The notes beneath the pieces are model-generated. The model saw only the letters and a program-made list of their open reading frames with translations. It made no database searches and was not told the origin of the DNA. Positions 43,412 to 55,395 of a stretch of 64,000 nucleotides of DNA are shown here, in pieces (positions within the stretch are counted from its first letter, which is position 1; each line of letters opens with the position of its first letter). Both the position numbers and the translations under genes were made by a program. The DNA comes from Talaromyces rugulosus (taxonomy: Eukaryota; Ascomycota; Eurotiomycetes; Eurotiales; Trichocomaceae), in the NCBI RefSeq assembly GCF_013368755.1, contig NC_049564.1:132001-196000 (forward strand). Reading direction: 5' to 3'.

Positions 43412-44974
43412 TCATCTCAATAGCCCGCGGATCCAACCTCTGCCTGTCTCTTTGCTTTCCTTGTGTGCCTTTCTCTCTGCCATTCTTTTCATCTTTTTGG
43501 TATACATCTCGACAAAAGCAGCGTCTCTTGCTTCCAATGAGGGTTTATCGAGTAGCCCCCTTCCACCATCTGACAAAGTATCTCTGTCTTTCACACCGTC
43601 GTAGCCCGTTAAGCTTTCATCGATGCCGAGTACTTGCTCCATGGCTCGGCATTTGTGGAGAAGCCAACGATTATGATCCAGTCCGTTTCTCCAACTTGGC
43701 GGTAGACCGATATTCCCAATCCAAGCCCCCAGCACGGCGCCGGCAATACAGGCGTTTGTATCTGCATCTCCGCCTTGCATTATCAAAGCCGTTATTAACT
43801 CTTCGAAGATATTTGTTCCAGCCTGCATATATTGTTCATCAATGAGTTGGCCTTTGGAATGGCGAATTGCCAAACGCAAACACAGAATGCAGCTCCCCAA
43901 AGCTTTATACACATAGCCAATCTCTCTGGCGCTATCAAGCTGCAGCTCTTCGAAACTCGAAGCATTCACGTATCTGTCGAATTCGACACGATCCAGTACC
44001 GGCTCTGCAACTAGAACGTCAGCGGGAACTCCCCGTGGAGTATTCTTTGTAATATTGAACAATCTTCCATTTTGCTGCCACTGCTCCACAGATGTAAAGC
44101 TAGCTTCGAGGATTCGGCCAACGTCCTCTTCAGACGTAACCTCGCCTCGCAGGATTCCTCGAATCAAAGCCGTGTGAACGCAACACGCAACCACGCATCG
44201 TGGATCTGCATGCGTCACGACACTATAATCAATCGCTATTTGGAATGTTTCTTCCAAGGACTTTTCTATACATATAATACCCAGCGGATGTGCGCGCATC
44301 AGCGAACCATTGGGGGCGATATTGCACCCACGGGAGGCCCATACTTCATAGGCCACCAGCTCTGGGTTTTTAGAATAGTTCTTGTCGCAGACGACCTAGT
44401 TATGTGTTTGTGAAGTCAGCCAAGTTCTTTGGTTTCTATTCTGCCAGTCCGAACTTGTCTCAACATACCCGACCCACAGTAGCACCAAGACCAAGAGGCA
44501 GCCTATCCAAACATCGAAGACCTTGCTCGACCCAAACTTTTAGGCGGGCTGCAAAGTCTCGCGGCGAGATTACAGTTCCATTGGAGTGCAAGAAGGACAG
44601 GATTATCAGTAGAGCATGGTCTGTATCATCCGTCCAAGAGCGGAGTGTGAATTTATCTGCTCCATGTCAGGGCAATTATCCTTTGACGGGGAATGGCACC
44701 ATACTGCGATGACCGTCAGGATAGAACTCGGTTGTTGGGGTGGTTAATTGGAAACGGGCTTCAGGGTATGCGCCGTAAGCGTAAGTTGAAAGGTCTTTCG
44801 ACAAAAATTCTGCACCTGTCAGAAGTTTTCTCTTAGGCGATACAAGGTATTTGATTTACCCGTATACAGCCCAATCGCGTCCCCTAAAGCCGACCCAAAA
44901 ATTGTACCACGCACCTTATCGACGACGGTGGACTTGACAAATGGGTGCAGAGACAAAAAGACTAGATCCGCCAT
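43412..44974 (-). CDS. ADP-ribosylglycohydrolase family protein
   Basis: Four exons: 44974-44860, 44809-44705, 44656-44469 and 44395-43412. Phases fit and give 463 residues. The start is the first in-frame ATG; an in-frame stop lies upstream. The metal-binding motifs are complete: GSALGDAIGLYTEF (27-40), SWTDDTD (80-86) and GGDADTNACIAGAVLGA (344-360). APNGSLMR and LGIGATVGR-like LGLGATVGR also match the DraG/ADPRH fold. Enzymes of this fold use two Mg2+ ions to remove ADP-ribose from protein side chains or hydrolyse ADP-ribose derivatives. Many fungal members are uncharacterised. The C-terminal 70 residues are basic (KKMKRMAERKAHKE). It is divergent from a Zn2Cys6 regulator. Confidence 0.9.
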
Positions 44975-45441
44975 CCTGCTGAGTTTGTCGTGGGTCCAAT
45001 CCCGCTTCTCATGAGCATCAGCCAAAGATCTCCCTCTTCACTCGGATATGCGATGGGTGATTAATATAATGCAGCCATGTCCAGGCTCCAGCCAAAACAG
45101 GCTCATCGAGGCTTATATTCCTGCAGTGGCGATTGGCCAGAATACGAGAGAAGTGGGTCAGTCAGTCCAGGCTGAGCTGAAGCGTGCCGAAGCGTGCTGA
45201 AGCGTCCTTGATGCACCATTCGGTCGGTGTAGTCAAATATCCAGTTGTTCATCAGCGAGAACATGGGATGGAGACAAACAGAGAACAAGTTGCTACATGT
45301 CGCGCTAGGCCGTAATAGGTTACCTCCGTCCGGTACCAGCTCCAACGTCGTCAACACCCACCGGGGAACCCAGAGATACCTCAAGTGTGCAAAGAAATGA
45401 GTCTCCCTGCTGAATTCTTCTAGCACTCCCTCAGCCAAAAC
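44975..45441. promoter_or_regulatory. Divergent promoter between ADPRH-like gene and C6 regulator
   Basis: These 467 bp lie between two divergent starts. A short imperfect repeat, AGCGTGCCGAAGCGTGCTGAAGCGT, is at about 45179-45205. Otherwise I see no gene and no recognised site. Confidence 0.5.
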
Positions 45442-46688
45442 ATGGGCGGGTCCCGGACTTACCACACGAAATCGCGCAATGGCTGCAAAAACTGCAAGAG
45501 GAGGCGGGTGAAAGTAATGCGCGCGGCCAGTCTATCATTCAGAGTATTGTGTCGTGCTGACTGTCGGTGACACAGTGCAATCTAAACTCTCCCTGCTGCA
45601 GTAACTGCTCTCGCCGGGGTGAGCTATGCTCCTTCCAGCTCTCGTCATGCTCTTTCTTGGTTGAGGGAACCAGAGACCAAGGCGAGATCGAGGAAGGACT
45701 GGGATTCAACGACTATCTATCTAGCATCGCTGTTCCGACTATTGAAAAATGGTATCCTTCCATGTTCCCGGGCCAGAGCAGACTCGAAAGTGAACTGATC
45801 TGCCACTTTACCATTTCATGCGCGCCATCACTAGCTCTAGCATCAGATGCGCAGTTTATTTGGGAATGCGAAGTCCCCCTCATAAGAAGCGAACATCCAT
45901 TCCTGAACCAAGCTGTCTTGGCCCTGTCCGCTTTACATTTGTGTCACTTGAAAACACCTAACACTTTAGAATATATGAATACTGCGAGAAAGAGTTTTGC
46001 AGGTGCGATAAATCAATTCCAGTGCCATGTGAAGCAAATTACAACCGGTAACTGCGTTGCCTTGTTTGGCTTTTCGATAATCGTGGCGATGTTCCAACTA
46101 AAGGTATCTTCCGATACCGTAGCAAGAGCCACAATTGAAGATGACCAACAGGTGGCGGCGGGTTTTGATACAATCACTGTGCTGAGAGCGACATGGAAAC
46201 TAACTCCTTTTCTGGGGCCGTGGTTGTTACAAACTCGTCTTGGGACTCTTTTTGCTCGCGGTCGTGATTTTGACGAACAAGAGTATCTGGACGCCGCCAA
46301 TCTTGAACTGGTGTTTTCTCGCCTAGAAATGCTCAACCTCAGTGACATCCAAGTCGAGAGAAGTAAGGTTGACTGTTCGCAAGCGCTGGATGCGTTACGA
46401 TACTGGTACACATTCATGGGCCGTCGATTAACGATTTGGCTACATGTTGTGTGGTGGCCAGCCGCTATTACTGATGACTTTCTGCGGCTTTTAAAAATCA
46501 AGGATCCTATGGCGCTGGCAATTTATTGCTTCTGGGTATTAGGAATGACTAGAATGTCACAGAAATGGTTCATGGAGGGTTGGGCCGAAGCCACCTTCAC
46601 GTCGGTTGTCCGTTCGCTCGATCCAGAATGGAAGGGGTTGGTTCAGTGGGTGCTGAAACCAATCCTCCAAAGAGACTTGTCATTGTAA
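45442..46688 (+). CDS. Zn2Cys6 transcription factor (fungal_trans_2-like)
   Basis: Two exons, 45442-45513 and 45576-46688, 394 residues. The junction lies inside the zinc cluster and joins RRRVK to CNLNS, giving C15-x2-C18-x6-C25-x6-C32-x2-C35-x6-C42; C31 is extra. The preceding HTKSRNGC is typical. The remainder is helical, with FLNQAVLALSALHLCH and the LRYWYTFMGRR region fitting the fungal-specific regulatory domain of sterol-uptake-control-type factors. Without removing the intron the cluster is incomplete, so the gene start is easy to miss. Target genes are unknown; the divergent ADP-ribosylglycohydrolase is one candidate. Confidence 0.87.
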
Positions 46689-48226
46689 TCAATATTTCTA
46701 TCAATTCTCGAAGACTGCATCCGCAGCTCAAACGAGCGTCGGTGTCGTGATAATTTTGATTAGACATAGATAAATCATTTGGATGTTAATTATATCAATT
46801 GATGCTGTGGGCGACTGATTTGCAGTTCAAATAGACATATGCCTCATCAAATCAATAACAATGGGTAGTTGGATAAATCAATTTATGGCAGTTTGCCCAG
46901 CATTCTAGCTGCCAGCACCATACTACGCCTTACTTGCACTACGTAGTCGGTGCCAGCATGCGTCCATGTCAAATAAAATTATTTGAATTGTGAGTTTACC
47001 GAATTTTAATGTTGTCCATGGGAAGCACTGTGCTAGGATAACTAGCAAGTGGGCTAGTCCCTAACAGGCATGCAGAACGAGCTGAAACAGCTACTCCGTA
47101 CGGAGTAGTGAGTGCGTATTTACGCGGGTTCTTGCAAGGGTTATCCCTAAAAGGATAAATCGCCGAAATGTATGATTCAGTCTTCAGGATCAGAACGGCG
47201 ACCGCGATGAAGAAAAAAGGCTTTTGTGCCATCATGGATAGCCTTGTGTTCAAATCCATTAATATATGCAACGTACGGATACCGGCTCGGTGATATGATT
47301 ATTCCATGTTCCGGGCCAGTGTTGCACTGTTGATCGCTTTCCATTTCGGTCGAGTTTAAGTTCTCGCAGGCAGCAGGAGGGTTGGCCCACCTATATTGAA
47401 GTGTGAACTAGCAATTATTAATACCGTCATTAACTAAACTATTTACGGAGTACTAGTTCGTGTTATTACTGGTCCGGCCGACGCCGGCTTTTGATTGTGC
47501 TGCTCTGGCCGCCAACTCCATGCAATGGTATTTAAAAACTATTCCATGCCTACGTGTGCAGCAGGGTATCCTATGCTGTTGAGGCCACCCATATATTATA
47601 CAGGTGGTTTTTCCATACACGCAACCCTGACGGAGAAGAAAGTGAGACAAACCCGAAGTAAGCTTTTTTTGTATTGTGGGTCCTTTAATTTCTGGTTGGG
47701 CTAATGAGGGCCCTCTATCGGGTAGGGTCCCATCAGAAGGCCAATCATAGAAGCCAAAGGGTGTTGGTTCCCTTGGTTGCCCCGCTTAATGCCAGGTGGT
47801 CTGGTGGGTCCGGCGGGGAGTTCCCGCTAAAGACCCACCACACACTCCAATAATAGCGCAGCCCAGGGGCGCCCGCTTGGCATGTAAGTTTGATCCAGCA
47901 TCGTGGAACAACTCCAGAGGTGATGCTGAAGCCTAACTTTAAAGGCCTCAGATAATGCTGATCATTACTGATTGCATAATGGATATCCATCCTATTCCCG
48001 AGCGCTGAAGTGTCAGAGCCTGGGGCTCGTGCAAAGCTTTTCGGCAAGTAGTAGGACACGGTCGTGGGGGCCTTTTTGACGCAAGTAATTGCGCCCGGCT
48101 TTGCAGACTTCCCTTTTCCTCACTGATTACAAAATAAACTCCGATCAACGCCCTCTATTCATCCTTCTTTTTTGTTCGTGAAGACGCTGTCTCGATAATA
48201 GCAGGTGAACATCCAATAATAGGACA
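46689..48226. other. Intergenic region with TACTCCGTA palindrome
   Basis: This 1.54 kb shows no supported gene. It contains a perfect 18-bp palindrome at 47091-47108 and another TACGGAGTA copy at 47444-47452. GGGCCCTCTATCGGGTAGGGTCCC at about 47709-47732 is an imperfect inverted repeat. The region may include weathered repeat DNA. Confidence 0.5.
47091..47108. repeat. 18-bp perfect palindrome containing TACTCCGTA/TACGGAGTA
   Basis: The sequence CTACTCCGTACGGAGTAG equals its own reverse complement. Its 9-bp half recurs at 47444-47452 (reverse), 54775-54783 and 54845-54853. Confidence 0.9.
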
Positions 48227-49230
48227 ATGGTCCGTGTAAACACGCTTCTCACAGCTACGACGCTCCTCGCATGGTCGGCAACGTCGCTGGCTGGTAACCG
48301 GACATGCTACTACCCTGACCATTCGATCGCCCACGACGACGTCCCCTGCGGTGATGGCGAGAATGTCGCCTGCTGTGGCAGCGGTGCCATCTGCCTTTCG
48401 ACCGGTCTCTGCATGGACATTGATCAGCAGCCCTACGCTCTGTCCAGACTGTCATGTACTGATGAGAGCTGGGGATCTGATTGCCCCAACTATTGTCTGC
48501 AGGGTAGGCATTCATTGTACTAGATGAATAAGGCAGTCTTCAGCGCTGACCATATCTGATAACAGAAGCAAGCTACAACTCCAGCTGGATTTCAATCGTC
48601 CTCTTCACCTACCTTGACAACGTCGCCAAATACTGTTGCAACAATATCATCGATTCAGGCGGTGATGCCGCCTGCTTAAATGACCTGGCTCCCTTTAGAA
48701 TGCCAAATGCCGAGATTGTCGAAAACACCAACTTGTTGGCTGGCTATGTCAAGGCCAACTCTACCTCTTCATCTACAAACAGCACCGACTCCGCGTCCAA
48801 TGCTACCACCAGTGCGTCGCCAACATCCGCAAACTCCACCACCACAAACAATAGGAGCAACCACGATGCCGCTATCGGGGCCGGCGTAGGAGTGCCTCTC
48901 GGCATCATCGCACTTGCATCGATCGCATGGGCGCTATGGGAGCGACGGAAATTGCATCGCATCAGCGCTGCCCACCACGCCGCCGTTGCCGCCTCGTCTA
49001 CACAGGTGCCTCAAAAACAGGACGCGTGGAATAATACCAATAGCGTGCAACCCGCGCCACCCTCGAATGTACAACACACCGCCCCAGTGGGCTCGCAGTA
49101 TAGCGGCTATAGCAGCAACGATGTGCCTGTGAGTGGGTACCAACAGCCCGTAGTGCGCAACGGGCAGAGCGGCTTTTCAGAGATGGGCTCCTTTGGCCCA
49201 GTTGAGCTGGAAGGTGAACGCAGGTCATAG
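48227..49230 (+). CDS. Cysteine-rich single-pass surface protein
   Basis: Two exons, 48227-48503 and 48566-49230, 313 residues. A signal peptide of about 22 residues is followed by a Cys-rich domain (CYYPDHS, VPCGDGENVACCGSGAICLSTGLC, SCTDESWGSDCPNYC, KYCCNN, DAACLNDL) with the CCG-x-x-C-x-x-x-G-x-C pattern common in fungal surface proteins. A Ser/Thr/Asn stalk leads to a transmembrane helix at about 194-217, then a cytosolic tail rich in Gln, Ser and Pro. It is probably a type I membrane protein of the cell surface. Such proteins are widespread in ascomycetes and uncharacterised; a sensor role is a guess. Confidence 0.8.
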
Positions 49231-49678
49231 GTTTTTTTAAAAAAAATAAATGGGGGAGGTTTCTTCTGTTTTATCAAAGTTATTAATATATAAATATGTT
49301 ACCATCATGGACGTTATATTATATCTTTTAAGAGTAAGATATTATTTTGCGCCGACTATAGCTATACGGTGTTGACAGGAATCAATGGGTTACTATGCAT
49401 ATAGCAAGGCTTTTCACTGTCAAGTTTATATTGTCAGATTCAATGTTGAGTAGTATGTTTTTGCTTGTGCTGGTTCTAGCGAAATTTGAAGCTTAACCAT
49501 CTATTAACAACGATCAGTGAAAACACAGTCGCCATCAATTGATAGGTAACATTTCAATGTCGAAGCAAATCAATATGCTAAGGGTTCAAGTGTGATAAAA
49601 TCTGAAGACTTTCTAACCAGATATTAGCCAGGAACCACAAGTTTTATTATTTCACTATCTATTAGTAACATGCAAAAT
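49231..49678. other. Intergenic, tail-to-tail
   Basis: These 448 AT-rich bp between the surface protein (plus) and the sulfurase-like gene (minus) hold their 3' flanks. No gene is seen. Confidence 0.45.
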
Positions 49679-52116
49679 TCAGAAACACGCCAATTGCCTC
49701 ATTGTCCCTCGCCACTTTTTTCTGTGCGGTGGGACAAAGGACTTTGCGTGGCTAGTTAGATGTTCTACCAAACGAGTATAATCATCTCGTTTTTCGCCAC
49801 ATCCTACAACAGGGCAGAAGTGAAGTACTTCAAAATTGGCCTCTTCACTATTCACCTGATCAAGCCATGATGCTAGGACAAAGTCCCTGGATCGGATCGA
49901 GGTGTTTTGAGACACAATCGTCTCCGTGTCATCTGAACGACGGAAGTACCGGCCGACCACCCCAAGGTTCCGATCCTGAAGATTTTCCTCTATCGAATTC
50001 GCATAAATGAGGGTCTGGCTCCCGAATCGCAAACTACGAGGATACTTATGACAATGAATCCGTTTTCTGCCTCTCGGACTTAAGACAATGTGCACATCTG
50101 TGCGTCGCATATCCTCTGAAAATTGGACCTTGATTCCTTGTGCGGCTCGTCGAATGGGACGCTTTTCAAGTGAAAGATCAATCGGGAGATCCTTCGGAAA
50201 TTCAAAGAAACGAGCCAGGGTGGCTGGATAACCCACCACGGCTGTGATGAGCTCTTCAACGTCTCCAGACGTGAATTTGCGGGCGAGGCGATATTTACTA
50301 GAAGGCAATTGCTCAAGCGAATCGGCTAGCCAGTCCCCCTTTGGTAGTCCCCAAAGGTCAACGCTGATGTGAGAACTGATTCCATGCACAATCCCTTGTA
50401 GTAGTAGCTTGCCCAGCTTTATATCTAGATCAACAGATAAACGCTTGGTAGCAGAAGGATCGTCCAGAACCTTTGCATTTCGAAGATCAACCAGGCACCA
50501 ATCCCCATCCATAGCCAGACGAGCGGGTTCTATCTCCCACGGCTGGTTCGCAGGTAGCTTCCACCCTGAGCAATGCCGAACCGGAAATACCTGTATCTGC
50601 TTTGCTATCCAGGGTTGCTGGTGCCCTTTGAAGGGTTTCTGGGCTTGCATATTTTGCTCTTGGTCGTCCACAAAAAAATGTTGAAGAAATGCAAGAAATG
50701 TATCTACGTCTTTTTGACTCGACATTCCACCAAGACTGGCACGAACAATACCGGTAGGCTTCCCGGTCCGGACTTTGAACGGTTCTCCGCAACGAAAGCC
50801 TTCACAGTAATTGCGGCGCATCTCCCAGCTAGCAAGACGTAGATGTCCCGCGATCCCTCCTGGGTTACACACACCACCTGTGCGAATCTGAATGTTGCAC
50901 GCACTGGCAAGCGCCCCCACGTGGTCATGGTGTACGATGGCGCCGTTTGCCATACGGATGTTGAAAGCAATCGTTGGTCCTTGTGTAATGCTATTGCCAT
51001 ACGTGCTGTTCGAGTCCTGATATATCTCACAAACCGACTGACCATTTGCATGGCGCAGCCCTGACATGCCTTTGTGTAAGCTGAGTGCTAATTGCGAACT
51101 GTGCTTGGAGACGGCGTCCATTGAGCGAAATAGGCGTTTATGCAGTGTGATTGCTAAATCAAGCATTATGAGACTATGAAATGGCAAAGTGCCCTCCTCG
51201 AGGACTTCGTGTATGCTTTCGGTCTTTATGGCATGGAAGCTGTCGTATGGGAGAACCATGTCTACAGTGCCACCACCAAAGTACCGTCGAGACTTTAGGA
51301 TGGCGCTTGAGGTTTTGCGAACAATCAACGCCCCAAGGTCAGGCATACCGAAAATCTTGTAGAAGCTCAAACTAATGAAGTCTGGCGCAGCATCTGGATC
51401 GGATAGATCTAGCTGGGCCGAAGAGCAATATGCAGCGGCATCGAGAAGGGTATATACCTCTATGTCGCCTGAGCGAGCTACCTCACGAATTCGAGCAGCC
51501 CAATGCGTTGGCGTCCGATGTCCGTTCATATTGGACTGTGCCGGGTATCCGATCAGTTTAGGAGAGCCATTATTCTTTGCCGGGTGATGCATTCCGCTAC
51601 CGTCAACTGGTAAGAGTGGAATGTCATCTTTTTGTGAGTCGACCCATTTCTCCAATTCATCATCAGAGTTAAAGCAATGGAACCCACTGCTGGCAATTTC
51701 TCTGATACCGACCATGCTAGTATGCGAATCACGATGATATCCGTACCAGAAACCCTTTCCTTGAAAACAATATCCTACCAACTTTATTGCCGCAGTTGCA
51801 TTAGCCACAAAAACGATATCAAAATGCTTGGGATCTGCACGGAAGAACTGCAGAGCGTGACTTCGTGCCCGGTCGACATATTCTGTTGCAAGCAAGGAAG
51901 ATGCAGAATGTGAATGGGGATTTCCAAATAAGGCAGATTTCCATAACCGTGCTGATTCATCAACTAGCGATTTGGCGTATGGAGTCGTTCCGCCATAGTC
52001 AAGATAACTTGTTTCTGGCCAAGTTAGCTGCTTGGTTGCTAGGTGTAGTGAATGAAGGTCGACATACTATTCAAGTGTGAATACTCTTTCCTGCGGATTT
52101 TATCGACATTGTACAT
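49679..52116 (-). CDS. Molybdenum cofactor sulfurase-like protein with C2H2-like C-terminus
   Basis: Two exons, 52116-52068 and 52014-49679, 794 residues; the intron has a GTATGT donor and GCTAAC branch point and restores YLDYGGTTPYAKSL. The NifS-like domain is complete: SFYKIFG with PLP Lys (about 236), and RTGGVCNPGG with the persulfide Cys (about 399). A MOSC N-terminal beta-barrel-like part follows (QIQVFPVRHCSGWKL to WCLVDLRNAKV). The region expected to be MOSC is strongly diverged, and residues 750-772 read C-x4-C-x12-H-x3-H, a C2H2-like finger. Normal sulfurases (HxB, ABA3) activate xanthine dehydrogenase-type enzymes by sulfuration of Moco. Whether this one does is doubtful because of the altered C-terminus. 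Confidence 0.82.
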
Positions 52117-55100
52117 GGTTCAGTGGGTATAAAGAAAGGTATAACTACCGGTGCAGTTTGACGGATTAGTCAAAATTTTGAGACACGGATATGGCTGTAG
52201 AATGGAGCAAATTAGGGACGCGAAAAGTCCTAGAATCAGTCTGGTGCAGCACCCTATAGTCACGCTTGGGGTCTATGCAAGACGAGTGGGACCTATGTAT
52301 AATATCTAAATACTTTCAAAATGTACCTGGAATAAAAGAGCATGAGGACCATCCGAGTGTATTTTGAGGTTGAGGTTTACAAGCTGATAACAAAGGCAGA
52401 CTAAAACCAAATAGATATTCCCAGGTCATTTGTGTGCGTTGTAGCTTGGTTTTATAAACACCGACTGGCCAAAGCTCCTCGCGACTCGTGGCTTAGTCAA
52501 GCTACAAGGCTTTATAACTCTGACTCGCCTCCTCTACTGAGGCGGAAAACGTAGCTCCGCTTATGGGCTATTGGTGTCCTTTTACTGGATTTATCGCCTC
52601 CGGCTGCCTGGATGATTTAGGCGTCTATGCGCCAGGAGTCTTCGCTTACAGGCCTTGTACTACAATGAACCCGTGGCAGATATAGGCACGTGGAGGCTGA
52701 CTGGCTTGCTGTCCCTGACATGAGTAATTGGCGGTTTAGAGTACCCCCTACATAAAACGGTTGGAATAGCATCGGCAAAAGATTCCTAAAGTCTGATTTT
52801 ACCATTAGTTTGACGATAGGGCATAAGAAATTGGCTTGCACCTGGGATCTCAGTGCTACTACTTGCAGGATTGAATTTTGCGTTGTTAATCGATTTGATA
52901 ATGTTTCACTGGCTTGGTCTCTCGGTTCCCACTCAAGCACTTGTGGGCTATCATTCTCACTAATGGATTACCCGGCTATCAGTTTTTTTTTTAGTTTGAT
53001 TACATCTCTATGCTTACTAGAAGCCTGGCAATTAACGAAAATTAAACAGCATCTATCACAAGGCTTGAGCCTATCGAAATCTTGGATTTTACCACTTAGG
53101 CACGCTCAAGTTCTACTGTTGCCTTTTCTAGGCTAGAGGATGGATGGTCATTTGCTTAAATCTCTGTTAGTGATCCAAGTTGACGGCCCCTTCGCTGAAT
53201 TATTATTACTTGCGTAATGTTAATGAAAATCGTAATCACATGCCGACAGACATGATTAGTTCTACTTTTTTTACATTAGTTTGCATCATAGTGCTTTGTT
53301 AGATACTTGAATATTTCAGTTCATGCATGCATGAAGTTGGCGGTCTGAGTTTTTCAAAATCCGTGGCAGCTTGCCAACGGAATAGGCCAATAGAGTAGAA
53401 TAATGAAGATACAGAGGTGGTGAATACACAGCTTTCAGTGTCGCAGTACTGAACTGTACAGCGCCATTTTTCGATTAAACAACCATTTATTCACGTAAGT
53501 GGTGGCGCAGCTAGAACGGAGTTCGTGCCCAATGTTGGCACAGACCGATTCAGCTGACTCTGGATAATATAGGGCCGCGACGACTTCCACAGCGCCGTTG
53601 GAGAAACATTCGCATCGTAATGGCCCACCAGAAGATGACCTAGCACAACACATGTCGGGTCACACTCTTAATATCCGCTTGCGGAATCCACAAAGAGAAG
53701 CCATGATCATATTAGCAATCATGTGTAAACAGGATTTCTGGTTTTTGATTTTATAATTTATTTCGGCTTTTTTTTCACCTAGGGAAAAAAAAAACACTCG
53801 TCGAGCTTTCATGTAGAGGTCCACCAGGTGCTGAGGCCCGTGACTACCATGTCAATATACTCTCCGCGCGGTGAGGTAGGAATCTGATATGCAGAGACAA
53901 CACCAGCGGGGAAATCGCTGGTACGTTAACAAAAATGGAACGCCTGAATTATGATTTCTCTATCATAAAATACAAGCCCACCTATCTAATGCGAACCCTG
54001 CAGGTCGGTTTTTTATAGGACAGATTTTGCACTTCTGCACGCTATCGATGCAAGGCTGAATTGCTGCCCATCCTAGTTGTGCGCCTCGACTGTTTGAGAT
54101 TTGAGGCGAGAAGATCATTTGTACAGGCTGTTTTCGAGTCATCACTTGCCGCGAAAACAACTAGCATTTCCTTTCCTATTTTATTCCTCTGTATGGTTAC
54201 GTGTGCGTTGATGTTTACGACAAGGGAAAAAAAAGGAGGGAAAGTCTAGCAAGAAAGGACCCGAGAATACAACCAATCAACTACGCAAATAATTCCAATT
54301 TCTTTCTTTTTCTGCGAAACAGCAGCAGCAGGTGTCATATCATAATGGTGTATTAATAATAATATGTCAGTCAGTTCATACTCTGTTCAGCCGATTTAAC
54401 CATAATCAAGGTGATTGGTCCCCGCTACTGTGGACCCACAAATATCCGAGGTTCCGTTATGTTCGGCTGTTCTCATTGGCTGCAGCCCCTGCAAGGTGGA
54501 GAATCTAGGTTCTCGGCCAATCAGCGTTTCAGCGCAGTACAATTAATTGTCGCTTCATTTCGTCGAGGATGACTGTAATGGTCTTGTCACGTTGCACTGG
54601 TATTGGTATTCACTATTTGGCGTTCCACAGGATGACTCGGTTGCTGGGCTCACTTTTGTGGGCTGTCTTGGCGTCGGAAAGTAAGTCGGATGGAGGCGCG
54701 GACACTGTCTCTGATCGATGTGGGAAAAAAACTAAGCCAACCCGAGACACATCTCTTACAACCGCATGTATTACTACTCCGTACTAGTATGACAAATATC
54801 AAGGTTTGGGAAGCGTCAGCAGCTTCAAGGTAAGCCCTACTTAGTACTCCGTACCTGGGGCCGAGCTGGTGTCCGAACAACGTTACATTCTTCGACCTCC
54901 GCGTTGTTTCAGAGCACAAGTGATTTCTGTCCTCCATCAACCCGGAGGATTAGGGCTTTTAATAATAGGAATCCTGTGACTTTGGAGGATCGTTGAACTT
55001 GAAATAGCAATCGTTGGACTTTATCGTTTCAAGTCATGAGGTTAATTAAGGTTACAGCAAGGTTGGCAGCTGCGACTCTCGGATCGGGCTTGTGTTCTGG

Positions 55101-55395
55101 CCCCCGAACCTATGGCTAGAATAATCAGATCATGACTACGTTTTCACTAGCAAAACAACAGTACATAGTTCGCTCGCTGATCGCCCCTTTTGGTAGTTAA
55201 AAACGCTTGCACTTAAAACGCCGACGAGCTTAATGTTTCCCGCTAGAATGCTACGCGTTAGTAGAAGTAGTAGTATCAAGCTACTATAAAACGGCGTTCG
55301 GCTCGACCTCGCTGATCCATATCTTATAAAGGCTGTAGTTTCACCTTTTTCTGACGCTTTCTGAAATCAACCAAGCACAGAAACTTTAGTTCACT
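52117..55395. other. Gene desert, possibly decayed repeats
   Basis: This 3.3 kb has no supported gene, the longest such stretch in the window. Open frames of up to about 108 codons occur on both strands near 52617-53136, overlapping and without motifs. Two TACTCCGTA copies are at 54775 and 54845. Dense short inverted segments and A/T runs suggest old, mutated repeat DNA, but no terminal repeats or transposase motifs were recognised. Confidence 0.45.
54775..54853. repeat. Two copies of the TACTCCGTA motif
   Basis: Copies at 54775-54783 and 54845-54853, 61 bp apart, same orientation; the motif is shared with the 47.1 and 47.4 kb copies. Confidence 0.85.

Noticed and set aside
52617..53136. Overlapping ~108-codon frames on both strands
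   Set aside because: No motifs, no signal peptide, and they overlap each other in a desert; not supportable as genes.
53435..53653. 72-codon minus-strand frame with several Cys, possible small secreted protein
   Set aside because: No signal peptide, and no exon could be found upstream to supply one.
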